Positions 1 to 5,859 are shown, numbered from the stretch's first letter. The stretch is 10,534 nt of DNA from DASUEB01 sp036275295 (GCA_036275295.1 DASUEB010000096.1:1-10534); one strand, 5' to 3'. Program-made: numbers and translations. The notes: generated by a model from the letters alone, not told the origin.

Positions 1-153
1 CGATATCAATGCGGAGAGCAACATTTCCATGGGTCGCATTCCAAGTCCTTCGCCACCCACCTTGGCGTTGGCATCGGCGGTAACACTTTGCCCGTCGGCG
101 TTGCGGCAAGTAAATGCAACCGCGTGATTGGCTCGCTCTAGCGTAATTTTCAT
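1..153 (-). CDS. OsmC family protein, N-terminal part (cut by window edge)
   Basis: The first 51 codons of a gene read leftward off the window. The product begins MKITLERANHAVAF and carries GEGLGMRPMEMLLSAL at about residues 35-50, which matches the (G)xGMRPMELLL segment leading into the central helix of OsmC/Ohr-like proteins. Family members are small cytosolic dimers that use cysteines to reduce organic hydroperoxides or act in sulfur and thiol chemistry; the catalytic cysteines lie beyond the edge, so activity cannot be judged. Its ATG overlaps the stop of the preceding YeeE-like gene by one base (TGATG), so it is very likely translationally coupled and part of the metX operon. That company points to sulfur or persulfide handling rather than a general peroxide response, but this is inference. 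Family assignment is fairly sure, subfamily unknown. Confidence 0.85.
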   Translation of the reverse strand, partial: MKITLERANHAVAFTCRNADGQSVTADANAKVGGEGLGMRPMEMLLSALIS

Positions 154-566
154 CAGTGTGGAAGTTTAGAAGATAATCCATTATATAAGGCTGCACCCAG
201 CAGGGCACCCAGTAAAATGAGGCCGCCAACCAGCGGTTTTAATCCAAAAAGAATAAAAATGGGCGCGGTACAAGCTCCACAAATACCCCAGCCGAGGCCA
301 AAACTGAGACCACCAAGGATGTTGGACTTGGTTTGTTTGGGTTTATCGGGGATCGATATCGGTTTGCCATAGATTGACTTGATTTGAAAACGACGGATGA
401 TCCATAAACTCAGCGCACCCACTGCAATGGCTGAACCGATGGTGCCAAACATGTGAAAGTTCTCAAAATGAAACATCTCTTGTATACGGTACCACGAAAA
501 AACCTGGGCCTCAATGAGCACCCATCCGAAGCCCGAACCAATTAGAAAAGCAAAAAGTCTGCGCAT
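153..566 (-). CDS. YeeE/YedE-family sulfur-transport-like membrane protein, second half-gene (137 aa)
   Basis: A small integral membrane protein, about half the size of full-length YeeE/YedE (TsuA-like) thiosulfate transporters. The start at 566 (MRRLFAFLIGSGFGW) is chosen because it lies 4 bp after the stop of the previous half-gene; a longer frame reaching 629 would overlap that gene. Hydrophobic segments lie at about residues 3-20, 40-57, 83-105 and 109-130. A cysteine motif, GLGWGICGACTAP (residues 90-102, C96 and C99), sits where family members carry conserved pore cysteines that relay the sulfur compound through the membrane. Together with its upstream partner it resembles the two-protein arrangement of the family (as in PmpA/PmpB), and both halves are probably needed. 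The substrate is inferred: thiosulfate or another reduced or sulfane sulfur species. Its stop overlaps the OsmC start. Confidence 0.85.
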   Translation of the reverse strand: MRRLFAFLIGSGFGWVLIEAQVFSWYRIQEMFHFENFHMFGTIGSAIAVGALSLWIIRRFQIKSIYGKPISIPDKPKQTKSNILGGLSFGLGWGICGACTAPIFILFGLKPLVGGLILLGALLGAALYNGLSSKLPH

Positions 567-570
567 GACA

Positions 571-1035
571 TCAAAATAATAAAGGAACAATAAACTGTGA
601 GGCAATCCAGCCGCCTGCAAAAAAAGCAATCGTCGAGATCATCGACGGCACCGATCCCTGCGACACACCCATAATACAATGCCCGGCCGTGCAGCCTTTG
701 GCATAACGCGATCCGAAACCCACCAAAATTCCCCCTCCAAACAAGGCCCCGTAATGAAGGTAGGCATCCGGCCCGTAGATTGCTGTTAAGCCCTCCACCG
801 ACAGGTAATCGATGGGATGGATAATCGACAAGAGAAATGCTATGGCAATAACTCCGGCACCAAAAAACAACTGGTGTTCGGCCGCCTTCGGCCATGAAAA
901 AGATTTAAACTGTTGAATTACGGCATCGTAAGAGGTGGATAAACCAAAGGGTTTTTCAACCAATAATAGTAATAAGGGTACTGCGAGTCCGATAAGCGGT
1001 CCGGCAATATACCAGGGTAAAGGTGTAGCTTCCAT
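571..1035 (-). CDS. YeeE/YedE-family sulfur-transport-like membrane protein, first half-gene (154 aa)
   Basis: An integral membrane protein with hydrophobic segments at about residues 7-26, 56-74, 93-108 and 131-152. The signature is GSRYAKGCTAGHCIMGVSQG (residues 108-127), matching the GCTSGHxxxG motif of YeeE/YedE proteins; C115 and C120 are candidates for the cysteines that contact thiosulfate in characterised family members. At 154 aa it is about half the length of single-chain TsuA, so it most likely pairs with the protein encoded 4 bp downstream. The start ATG at 1035 lies 3 bp after the metX stop, which makes co-transcription almost certain and places it under the S-box leader upstream of metX. 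I infer that the pair supplies sulfur for homocysteine synthesis from the MetX product. Family is firm; substrate and direction are not shown by sequence. Confidence 0.9.
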   Translation of the reverse strand: MEATPLPWYIAGPLIGLAVPLLLLLVEKPFGLSTSYDAVIQQFKSFSWPKAAEHQLFFGAGVIAIAFLLSIIHPIDYLSVEGLTAIYGPDAYLHYGALFGGGILVGFGSRYAKGCTAGHCIMGVSQGSVPSMISTIAFFAGGWIASQFIVPLLF

Positions 1036-1038
1036 ATA

Positions 1039-2088
1039 TCAAAAAACAAGAAAAGATTGTAAGAGTTGGCTGAGCTGACGGGTTTCGATGAGAAATCCGT
1101 CGTGGGCAAAGTCTGAATACAAATATCGCAATTGGGCGTTGGGTATGCCATTGGCTAAAGTAACCTGCTCCTCGGGGGGGAACAAAAGATCAGATGAAAT
1201 AGCAACGACCAAGGTATCGGCCTTGATTTGCTGCAGGGCCTCAAACTGGCTACCGCGGCCGCGGGCAATGTTGTGACTGTCCATCGCGCGGGTAAGCGTG
1301 TAATAGGCGTAAGCATCAAAACGCTTGACTAACTTGTCGCCTTGGTACCTCTGATAGCTGGCAGCCCTGAAGTCGCGGAGGAGATCGTCTTGGTGGTCAG
1401 TTTGAGTTTGGTTGTAGGCCTCGTATCCGCGGTAGCTCAGCAGAGCCATGCTTCTGGCCGCGCGCAATCCCGCTTCACCACCGGGCCATAGCCCTTCAAC
1501 GAAACTCGGATCGGCTTCCAACGCCAATCGCTGGGATTCATTAAACGCAATGCCAAATGCAGAGTGCTTGGCATTGGTGGCTATGAGCACCAATTGTCTA
1601 ATTCGATGGGGTTCTTCAATCGCCCACTCCATGGCTTGCATTCCCCCGAGCGAACCTCCTATCAGAAGGTCGATGTGAGCAATGCCCAGTTTACGGGCCA
1701 AGTGCTGATGGGCCCTCGCCATGTCACGCGGTGTTATCAGCGGAAAGTGGTGCAGCATCCGCTTGCCATCGGCATTTGGAAGCGAGGGACCGGTGGTTCC
1801 GTAACACGAACCTAGCACATTGGCGCAGATAACAAAGCAGTCGGACCTATCAAAATCGTCACCTGGGCCAAAAAGACCAGGCCACCATTTACTCACATCC
1901 GAATCGGCTGTGAGGGCATGGCAAACCCAGATTACCCTCTCTTCACCCGTGAAGGAACCCATCGTATGATAGGTAACCACGACGTCATTTAGCGATTCGC
2001 CGCACTCCAATTCAAAGGCACCATCGAGGACGGCAGTGCGGCGCTGTGATATGTCAGGGGTGGTAGAAATATTGAAATCTTTCGTCAT
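1039..2088 (-). CDS. metX: Homoserine O-acetyltransferase (MetX), 349 aa
   Basis: An alpha/beta-hydrolase-fold acyltransferase that activates homoserine for methionine synthesis, normally giving O-acetyl-L-homoserine from acetyl-CoA in the cytosol. The length is typical. Visible motifs in order: VCHALT and DVSKWWPGLFGPG (residues 55-76), NVLGSCYGTTGPS (90-102), the nucleophile elbow IGGSLGGMQAMEWA with Ser146, RAMDSHNIARGRG (267-279), Asp300 in SSDLLFPPEE, and His329 in FAHDGFLIE. The Ser-Asp-His triad is intact. Some MetX enzymes use succinyl-CoA; I cannot exclude that from sequence alone, though acetyl is usual for this clade. The gene is first in an operon with two YeeE/YedE half-genes and an OsmC gene, and is preceded by an S-box riboswitch whose 3' end lies about 10 nt before the ATG. 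No metY or metA partner is in view. Confidence 0.96.
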   Translation of the reverse strand: MTKDFNISTTPDISQRRTAVLDGAFELECGESLNDVVVTYHTMGSFTGEERVIWVCHALTADSDVSKWWPGLFGPGDDFDRSDCFVICANVLGSCYGTTGPSLPNADGKRMLHHFPLITPRDMARAHQHLARKLGIAHIDLLIGGSLGGMQAMEWAIEEPHRIRQLVLIATNAKHSAFGIAFNESQRLALEADPSFVEGLWPGGEAGLRAARSMALLSYRGYEAYNQTQTDHQDDLLRDFRAASYQRYQGDKLVKRFDAYAYYTLTRAMDSHNIARGRGSQFEALQQIKADTLVVAISSDLLFPPEEQVTLANGIPNAQLRYLYSDFAHDGFLIETRQLSQLLQSFLVF

Positions 2089-2096
2089 CAGCTTTT

Positions 2097-2212
2097 ATAG
2101 TTATGTCACGGTCGACAATCTGGCATTGGCACCGGTTTTCCAATCTTTTCAGACTTACAGTTGGTTGCCAGAGGTTCTCAGAGCCAGTCTCTCCCCTCTT
2201 CTTTATACTTGC
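2097..2212 (-). ncRNA. S-box (SAM-I type) riboswitch in the metX leader
   Basis: Read on the minus strand, the leader has the core landmarks of a SAM-I aptamer in the right order: AAGAGGGGAGAGACTGGCTC (2200-2181), the junction segment CTCTGGCAACCA (2173-2162), a variable hairpin with a GAAA loop (about 2155-2142), and GGTGCCAATGCC (2133-2122), the counterpart of the conserved GGTGCxAAxTCC. The closing P1 helix appears weak and imperfect (around 2208 with about 2102), so exact ends are approximate. It would bind S-adenosylmethionine and reduce expression of metX and the co-transcribed genes. There is no room for an intrinsic terminator between the aptamer and the ATG at 2088, so control of translation initiation is more likely. 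Class is firm; variant subclass (SAM-I versus SAM-I/IV) is not resolved. Confidence 0.87.
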
Positions 2213-2223
2213 TTTGGGCGATG

Positions 2224-2231
2224 CAAAAATA
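2224..2231 (-). promoter_or_regulatory. Bacteroidota-type -7 box for the metX operon
   Basis: On the minus strand the sequence reads TATTTTTG, an exact fit to the Bacteroidota -7 consensus TAnnTTTG. It lies just upstream of the S-box aptamer, so a start near 2217 would produce a leader beginning with the riboswitch. A TTTG lies only 12 bp upstream of the box, closer than the usual spacing, so the -33 element is uncertain. Confidence 0.55.
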
Positions 2232-2644
2232 CAAAAATCCTAACAAATAAAAAAGCCTATGTGATTTCTTTTGAAAAAGTAACCATCAATAGATTTTTGA
2301 TCTAATATTTTAATTATACACAATAGATTACGTCGAAAAGAGTTCGTTTATCCTGGGCACATAGAGCATGAGCACCACTCGCCGCTCACCACGCGAAGCG
2401 ATGTGGTCCCTTTGTCCGGCACCTCCGGGTAGCACAGTGATGACAAACTCTACCAAAACCTAACATGAGCCTTCAAGAAAACTGAATTTCCCCGCGATTG
2501 ACAGAACTTACCACACTCCTAAAATTTACCAACACGGAAATGATCTTCAGTCGATCCAAGTGGTAAAAACAACGACCAGTTGATTCTTCTTTATACAAAG
2601 CGAGTTTGGGTATGGCTTGGCTGAGATAAAATTCAGAAACCCTT
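2232..2644. other. Intergenic stretch between metX leader and next gene
   Basis: About 410 bp without a convincing gene. The part nearest metX (2232-2339) is AT-rich. Positions 2340-2450 are markedly GC-rich and form the inverted-repeat element listed separately. Positions 2451-2644 lie downstream of the membrane-protein gene and contain open frames only by chance; one minus-strand frame runs through here from inside that gene, but its start lies within the gene and its translation shows no family features. I see no clear intrinsic terminator. Confidence 0.5.
2340..2450. repeat. MITE-like or dispersed GC-rich intergenic element with inverted ends
   Basis: The left end GAGTTCGTTTATCCTGGGC (2340-2358) and the right end GCACAGTGATGACAAACTC (2432-2450) are imperfect inverted repeats of each other: the reverse complement of the right end is GAGTTTGTCATCACTGTGC. 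The interior is rich in self-complementary pieces, including CCGGCACCTCCGG (2417-2429), GAGC/GCTC around 2368-2386, and a hairpin around CACGCGAAGCGATGTG (2390-2405). Its GC content is clearly above the AT-rich DNA on its left. It resembles the short dispersed intergenic repeats common in Bacteroidota genomes. Whether it is repeated elsewhere cannot be seen in one window, and I see no convincing target-site duplication. A structured RNA is the main alternative. Confidence 0.45.
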
Positions 2645-3430
2645 TTAGGGCGCCTTGTGCGTACCCGCATCCAGCAGCAAAAGTGCATCGTAACCACCGT
2701 AGAGAACAAGCATTTCGCTTTTTTCGCCCGGATTAAAATAGATGCGATATTGGTCGTAATCAGGGTCTTTTACGACTCGGTATCTACGTTGGGCAATGTT
2801 TTCCAACGCCAGTTTCTTGCTTTTTTCATCCGCAAAAATCAGTCCCGCCTCCAAAAACATCTTAATCGCCAATGCATGATTAGGGTATAGGGCAGTATCG
2901 GGATAATCTACATCGATGTGGATGGGACCTCGAGATGACATCACATCGGCCAACGCGTGATAACCCGAGGGGGTGTAAAATTCCAATCCGTTCTGCCCCT
3001 CGGGTTCAAAACGATAGGTGGGATTTTCGCTGGCGATTTCTTTGAAAAATTTCTGGCGTTTCTGGCTTCGCCTATGTGATTGGAATCGCTCCACTCCCTC
3101 ATCCACTGCATCGACCGTTACGAGCAACCCTAAAGTTAAGAGAATACTGATTGGAATAAGCAGGGGATAAAAGGCAATCGCCGCAGACAGCCTCTCCTTT
3201 CGCTCCTCCGTTTTTAGGCGGGGTACGGTTTTTCGCGCCAACCAAATGGCCACCCAGAAAAGAAGCAAGACCACGGCCGCAACAAATAGCCGAAATAAAA
3301 AGGCCACAGCACCAAGTCCCCCATCGCCTCCTTTGATTTCAATTAACCAAGTACAGACCATCATTACCACAGTCTGAATCAATACTACATAAGGCAGATA
3401 CCTGTATTTGTTGGAAAACCTAATAGCCAT
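2645..3430 (-). CDS. Hypothetical membrane protein with soluble C-terminal domain (261 aa)
   Basis: No family recognised. Three strongly hydrophobic segments lie at about residues 11-31, 40-65 and 83-106, separated by a short glycine-rich loop (33-40) and a basic linker (67-80, RKTVPRLKTEERKE). A charged stretch (114-132, rich in R, Q and K) follows, then a soluble region of about 130 residues with aromatic and acidic patches such as DPDYDQYRIYFNPGEKSE near the C-terminus. There is no signal peptide, lipobox or catalytic motif that I can name. The tail could be a periplasmic or cytosolic sensor or binding domain; this is a guess. The start at 3430 gives a good N-terminus (MAIRFSNKYRYLPYVV), and an exact -7 box lies about 50 bp upstream. 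It appears to be transcribed alone. Confidence 0.8.
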   Translation of the reverse strand: MAIRFSNKYRYLPYVVLIQTVVMMVCTWLIEIKGGDGGLGAVAFLFRLFVAAVVLLLFWVAIWLARKTVPRLKTEERKERLSAAIAFYPLLIPISILLTLGLLVTVDAVDEGVERFQSHRRSQKRQKFFKEIASENPTYRFEPEGQNGLEFYTPSGYHALADVMSSRGPIHIDVDYPDTALYPNHALAIKMFLEAGLIFADEKSKKLALENIAQRRYRVVKDPDYDQYRIYFNPGEKSEMLVLYGGYDALLLLDAGTHKAP

Positions 3431-3480
3431 GTTTGTAAACTCTTTAGTTAAGATGGTTTGTTCGTATATATGGGGACCAT

Positions 3481-3488
3481 CAAAAGTA
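3481..3488 (-). promoter_or_regulatory. Possible -7 box for the 261-aa membrane-protein gene
   Basis: On the minus strand the sequence is TACTTTTG, an exact fit to the Bacteroidota TAnnTTTG consensus, 50 bp upstream of the ATG at 3430. No TTG or TTTG is visible at the usual distance upstream, so the assignment is tentative. Confidence 0.35.
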
Positions 3489-3607
3489 AACTAAACACCC
3501 GCTTCGGCGTTCAGTTGTTAGATCCGGCATTGCAAAGGCCTTGTCCCGATGTTTTTGCGCTCTATATATTCTCGGGGCCCTTCTCCGTGGATTGATCATC
3601 AACTGTA

Positions 3608-3688
3608 TTACGGGTAATCCAGCCGAATGCTGATGCCCACCCATTTGAGGTCATCTGTTATTCGCAGTAACCAAAAATCGATTAAAGA
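3608..3688 (-). pseudogene. Possible C-terminal remnant of a decayed gene
   Basis: On the minus strand, between in-frame stops at 3691-3689 and 3610-3608, 26 codons encode a protein-like sequence that includes IDFWLLRITDD followed by LKWVGISIRLDYP. The alternating hydrophobic/polar pattern and the aromatic end look like the final strand of a barrel or beta-rich protein. There is no start codon of good quality and no continuation in the same frame upstream. It may be a decayed gene end, or chance. Confidence 0.2.
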
Positions 3689-3783
3689 TCAACCTAAAAT
3701 TCAGAGCACCATGCTAAAGTTAGTTTTAAATGGATGGACGTAACACAAACATTTGGGTGAAGTGAATGCAAAAACTTTCGTTC

Positions 3784-3800
3784 TGTTCACCTCGTGAACA
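3784..3800. repeat. Perfect 17-bp inverted repeat TGTTCAC-N3-GTGAACA
   Basis: The sequence TGTTCACCTCGTGAACA has 7-bp arms around a 3-bp centre (CTC). The symmetry and size suit an operator for a dimeric helix-turn-helix regulator. As RNA it would fold a 7-bp hairpin, but no T-run follows on the plus strand, so it does not look like an intrinsic terminator. It stands alone in non-coding DNA, with no promoter I can tie it to. Confidence 0.4.
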
Positions 3801-3973
3801 CTGCCCCTCGAACGTGTTTTCTTTTGGCAGGCACAGTCAACGACTTTGTGCGCTGAGGCTTGCTCCCCATGCTCAATCACCCGACTCAAAAAGATATTCG
3901 TTGGTAATAAGAATTTGGGCATTTGAAAAGGGAATTCGAAAAATACTCTCGCTGAGCTTGACAGGGGCGGCGA

Positions 3974-4624
3974 TTATGGAGCCACCTCTGAACTAACCGC
4001 CTTTTTATCAGCCAATTTACCTAAGACAATCCCTATGGAGAAACTGGAGTAAACGGAGAAAACATTTTCATTTTCACGACTAATAACTTCTCCAGAGCCT
4101 GCGTCAAGGTAGACATCGCGCTGCTCACGGGCTCCAAAACCGAAGGAAATATCCAATACCACCCTTTTTAATAGAGCTTGATATCCTCCAAGCAAATAGC
4201 GGGAATTGGATCGGGAATCCAGCTCGGCAGCAGTGAAAACCGGGCCGGTAAATCCATTGCTGGTGTTCACCCTCTCCAAGCCACGCACATTTTCTTTGCT
4301 GCTCCTAACCAATAAACCCATGTACCAACCGCCATAAAGCTCTTTGGGTTTGGGATAAAAACGCAGTCCAAATCCGCCGCGGAACCCGATAGAGGGTTTT
4401 AAGAAATCGTCGCTGAAAATATTAGATACCCGAGTGTTAATCTGTGTTAGGTCTAAGACCAAACTAAATTGAGGTGAAACAAATTTTTCAATTTCCAAGG
4501 AGGGATTAAGAAAAATAAGAGCGCTTGGTCGAGTTTTGATGACGGTTCCATTGTACCATTGCGAACTTGCGTCATAGACGGCGAGGACACAGACCAAAAG
4601 AAGAGAAATTCTGAGGGTTTTCAT
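3974..4624 (-). CDS. Exported beta-rich, probable outer-membrane barrel protein (216 aa)
   Basis: The start at 4624 is preferred over one at 4663 because it gives a clean Sec signal peptide (MKTLRISLLLVCVLAVYDAS, cleavage probably near residues 20-22) and lies 8 bp after the stop of the preceding gene. The mature part shows alternating polar and hydrophobic strands with many glycines and aromatics, for example IGFRGGFGLRFYPKP, YGGWYMGLLVR and VLDISFGFGAREQ, as in small eight-stranded outer-membrane barrels of Bacteroidota (OmpW or DUF3575-like). No specific family is certain. The C-terminus (ADKKAVSSEVAP) is not the aromatic end typical of classical barrels, so the last strand would be VYSSFSIGIVLGKL. 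It probably shares a transcript with the upstream four-helix membrane protein. Confidence 0.75.
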   Translation of the reverse strand: MKTLRISLLLVCVLAVYDASSQWYNGTVIKTRPSALIFLNPSLEIEKFVSPQFSLVLDLTQINTRVSNIFSDDFLKPSIGFRGGFGLRFYPKPKELYGGWYMGLLVRSSKENVRGLERVNTSNGFTGPVFTAAELDSRSNSRYLLGGYQALLKRVVLDISFGFGAREQRDVYLDAGSGEVISRENENVFSVYSSFSIGIVLGKLADKKAVSSEVAP

Positions 4625-4632
4625 ACGTGGGA

Positions 4633-5052
4633 TTATGGGTTTGTTTTGAGAAAGAGGCGCCAAGCAAGATAGGCAGTAGGCAAGTAGGCAAGTGCGATAT
4701 CAACGGCAACAAACCAAGTTGGAGCCGGCAATAAAAAAGCGCTGGCCAGACCGCCGATCATAAAAAATCCACCCACTAGCAAAGCGCACAATAGGCTTTT
4801 CTTGGGCATCAATTTACCGGCCGTCCAAGCTCCAACAAAGGTGCCCAGGGCATGTGCTAACCAGGGAAAAATGAAGTGTTTAGGCGACATCAAGGCCATG
4901 CCGGCTCGCAGACCCTCAGTAGTCGTTACATCAACTCCCTCGGGCGGGGCTATGAGCTTAGGCCCTATGAAAATGATGAGCATATTAATCGCACTACCCA
5001 AAACAGCGCCAACCAGCACACAAGAAATAACAGCCAGAAATCGCATGCACAT
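4633..5052 (-). CDS. Small four-helix membrane protein of a conserved Bacteroidota family, function unknown (139 aa)
   Basis: Start chosen at 5052 (MCMRFLAVISCVLVGAVLGS); 5046, two codons later, is equally possible, and a longer frame to 5100 adds a basic stretch unlikely to be real. Hydrophobic segments lie at about residues 6-30, 59-80, 86-109 and 112-133. After the first helix comes APPEGVDVTTTEGLRAGM (35-52), then SPKHFIFPWLAHALGTFVGA (56-75). From memory these two segments are the conserved core of a recurring Bacteroidota hypothetical family with no assigned function. The third and fourth helices end with LLPAPTWFVAVDIALAYLPTAYLA. It is followed 8 bp later by the exported barrel-like gene, so the two are likely co-transcribed. 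A loose -7 match (TAGGTTTA, 5168-5161) lies about 110 bp upstream but is weak. Confidence 0.8.
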   Translation of the reverse strand: MCMRFLAVISCVLVGAVLGSAINMLIIFIGPKLIAPPEGVDVTTTEGLRAGMALMSPKHFIFPWLAHALGTFVGAWTAGKLMPKKSLLCALLVGGFFMIGGLASAFLLPAPTWFVAVDIALAYLPTAYLAWRLFLKTNP

Positions 5053-5217
5053 TGATTTGTGTGAATGTAACCTATTTTTGCGAACTGACCAAAAACGCAC
5101 ACCGTCAATTTGGCAAACCTTTGAAATAGAGGATTCTACTAAAAATTAAGGATTTTAATCTAAACCTACCTTGTGAATGGAACCGGTATCAATGCAGTGC
5201 AGTGCAGCGCATTGCAA

Positions 5218-5859
5218 TTACTCATTCATCTCTTTCACGGCATAAGCGGCTTTAATACGCACCATCGGAATTTCGCTTGGATTGTTGGCCAACTCCTCTA
5301 ACAGCGGCAACGCCTCGCGGTAATTGAGTTGGCCCAGGGCTTCTATGGCTGCAAGGCGATTCTCATCTTCCTTGTTTTTAACCACCTTTACCAGGTATTC
5401 GCCCACACCATATCCGGCGAAGGTGATGGGACGCGGTTTGACCCTCTCCTCTACCCGTTGATGCTCAAAAACCCAAAAAAAGGACAGCGATGTACGCGAG
5501 TCGATTAAATAACCCCCCAAGAAAAAAAACTGAACCCCTGCCAACAAGGCTATCGCCGCCAGCCGATGATCGCGATGGGTATACAACTGAAAAGCAAAAC
5601 ACAAGATAGACAGCAACAAACCCCAGTACAGGGTATTTAGATAGACCAACTCATTCAGAACAGCTGGCATGTACAATCCATCCACTTGCGTTTGCTCCAT
5701 GCCATATTGAGAGGGATGGAGATGAAATGACCAAAAAATAAACACTCCCAACCACAACAACACATGAGGAAGTAGGGCAATTAAAAGAGCTTGCCAACTG
5801 CGGTGATTAGCGGAAGTCATTTCCCCACTGGGCTGGGTCTTCCATTCGGCATAATACAT
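5218..5859 (-). CDS. Membrane protein with C-terminal HEAT-like repeat (213 aa)
   Basis: Hydrophobic segments at about residues 22-44, 71-92 and 98-117 form a membrane domain. A loop follows, then a soluble tail (166-212) with helices of HEAT or PBS-lyase-repeat type: ENRLAAIEALGQLNYREALP followed by VRIKAAYAVKEM. The ALxxLxxxxALPLLxxL pattern is typical of such repeats, which usually mediate protein contacts. No catalytic motif is seen. The start is either 5859 or the internal ATG at 5820 (MTSANHRSWQALL); the shorter form gives a more ordinary N-terminus, the longer one is kept because nothing decides against it. The gene is divergent from the PF13557-like gene, with less than 140 bp of shared upstream DNA. 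I cannot name a function. Confidence 0.75.
   Translation of the reverse strand: MYYAEWKTQPSGEMTSANHRSWQALLIALLPHVLLWLGVFIFWSFHLHPSQYGMEQTQVDGLYMPAVLNELVYLNTLYWGLLLSILCFAFQLYTHRDHRLAAIALLAGVQFFFLGGYLIDSRTSLSFFWVFEHQRVEERVKPRPITFAGYGVGEYLVKVVKNKEDENRLAAIEALGQLNYREALPLLEELANNPSEIPMVRIKAAYAVKEMNE

Larger units (their letters stand above)
3489..3973. other. Long intergenic stretch without a convincing gene
   Basis: Nearly 500 bp between the membrane-protein gene and the stop of the exported-protein gene. Open frames exist on both strands (about 3701-3922 minus, 3766-3996 plus), but their translations show no hydrophobic pattern, domain or biased composition that I can recognise, and they overlap each other. 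The stretch contains a perfect 17-bp inverted repeat (3784-3800), a short 11-bp one at 3592-3602 (TTGATCATCAA), and a 26-codon protein-like fragment at 3608-3688, each listed or discussed separately. I see no tmRNA, RNase P, SRP or 6S RNA landmarks. It may hold decayed coding sequence, an unknown small RNA, or regulatory DNA. Confidence 0.5.

Noticed and set aside
2369..2464. Plus-strand 31-codon frame starting MSTTRRSPREAMW
   Set aside because: It is contained mostly in the GC-rich inverted-repeat element. Open frames on both strands of such elements are common by-products of their composition.
2473..2709. Minus-strand open frame overlapping the 3' end of the 261-aa membrane protein
   Set aside because: It starts inside the preceding gene in another frame, extends into non-coding DNA, and its translation shows no recognisable feature.
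3494..3511. AACACCCGCTTCGGCGTT hairpin upstream of the 261-aa membrane-protein gene
   Set aside because: It is a six-pair stem including a G-U pair, with no T-run after it on either strand and no gene ending nearby. It is probably chance.
3701..3996. Two mutually overlapping open frames of about 75 codons in the intergenic stretch
   Set aside because: Neither has a hydrophobic pattern, domain signature or promoter, and they occupy the same DNA on opposite strands. I leave the interval as non-coding.
5188..5219. Short tandem GCAGT repeats with an AATGC/GCATT inverted repeat
   Set aside because: Three copies of a 5-bp unit are too short to call a meaningful repeat. It lies just after a gene stop and lacks a T-run for a terminator.
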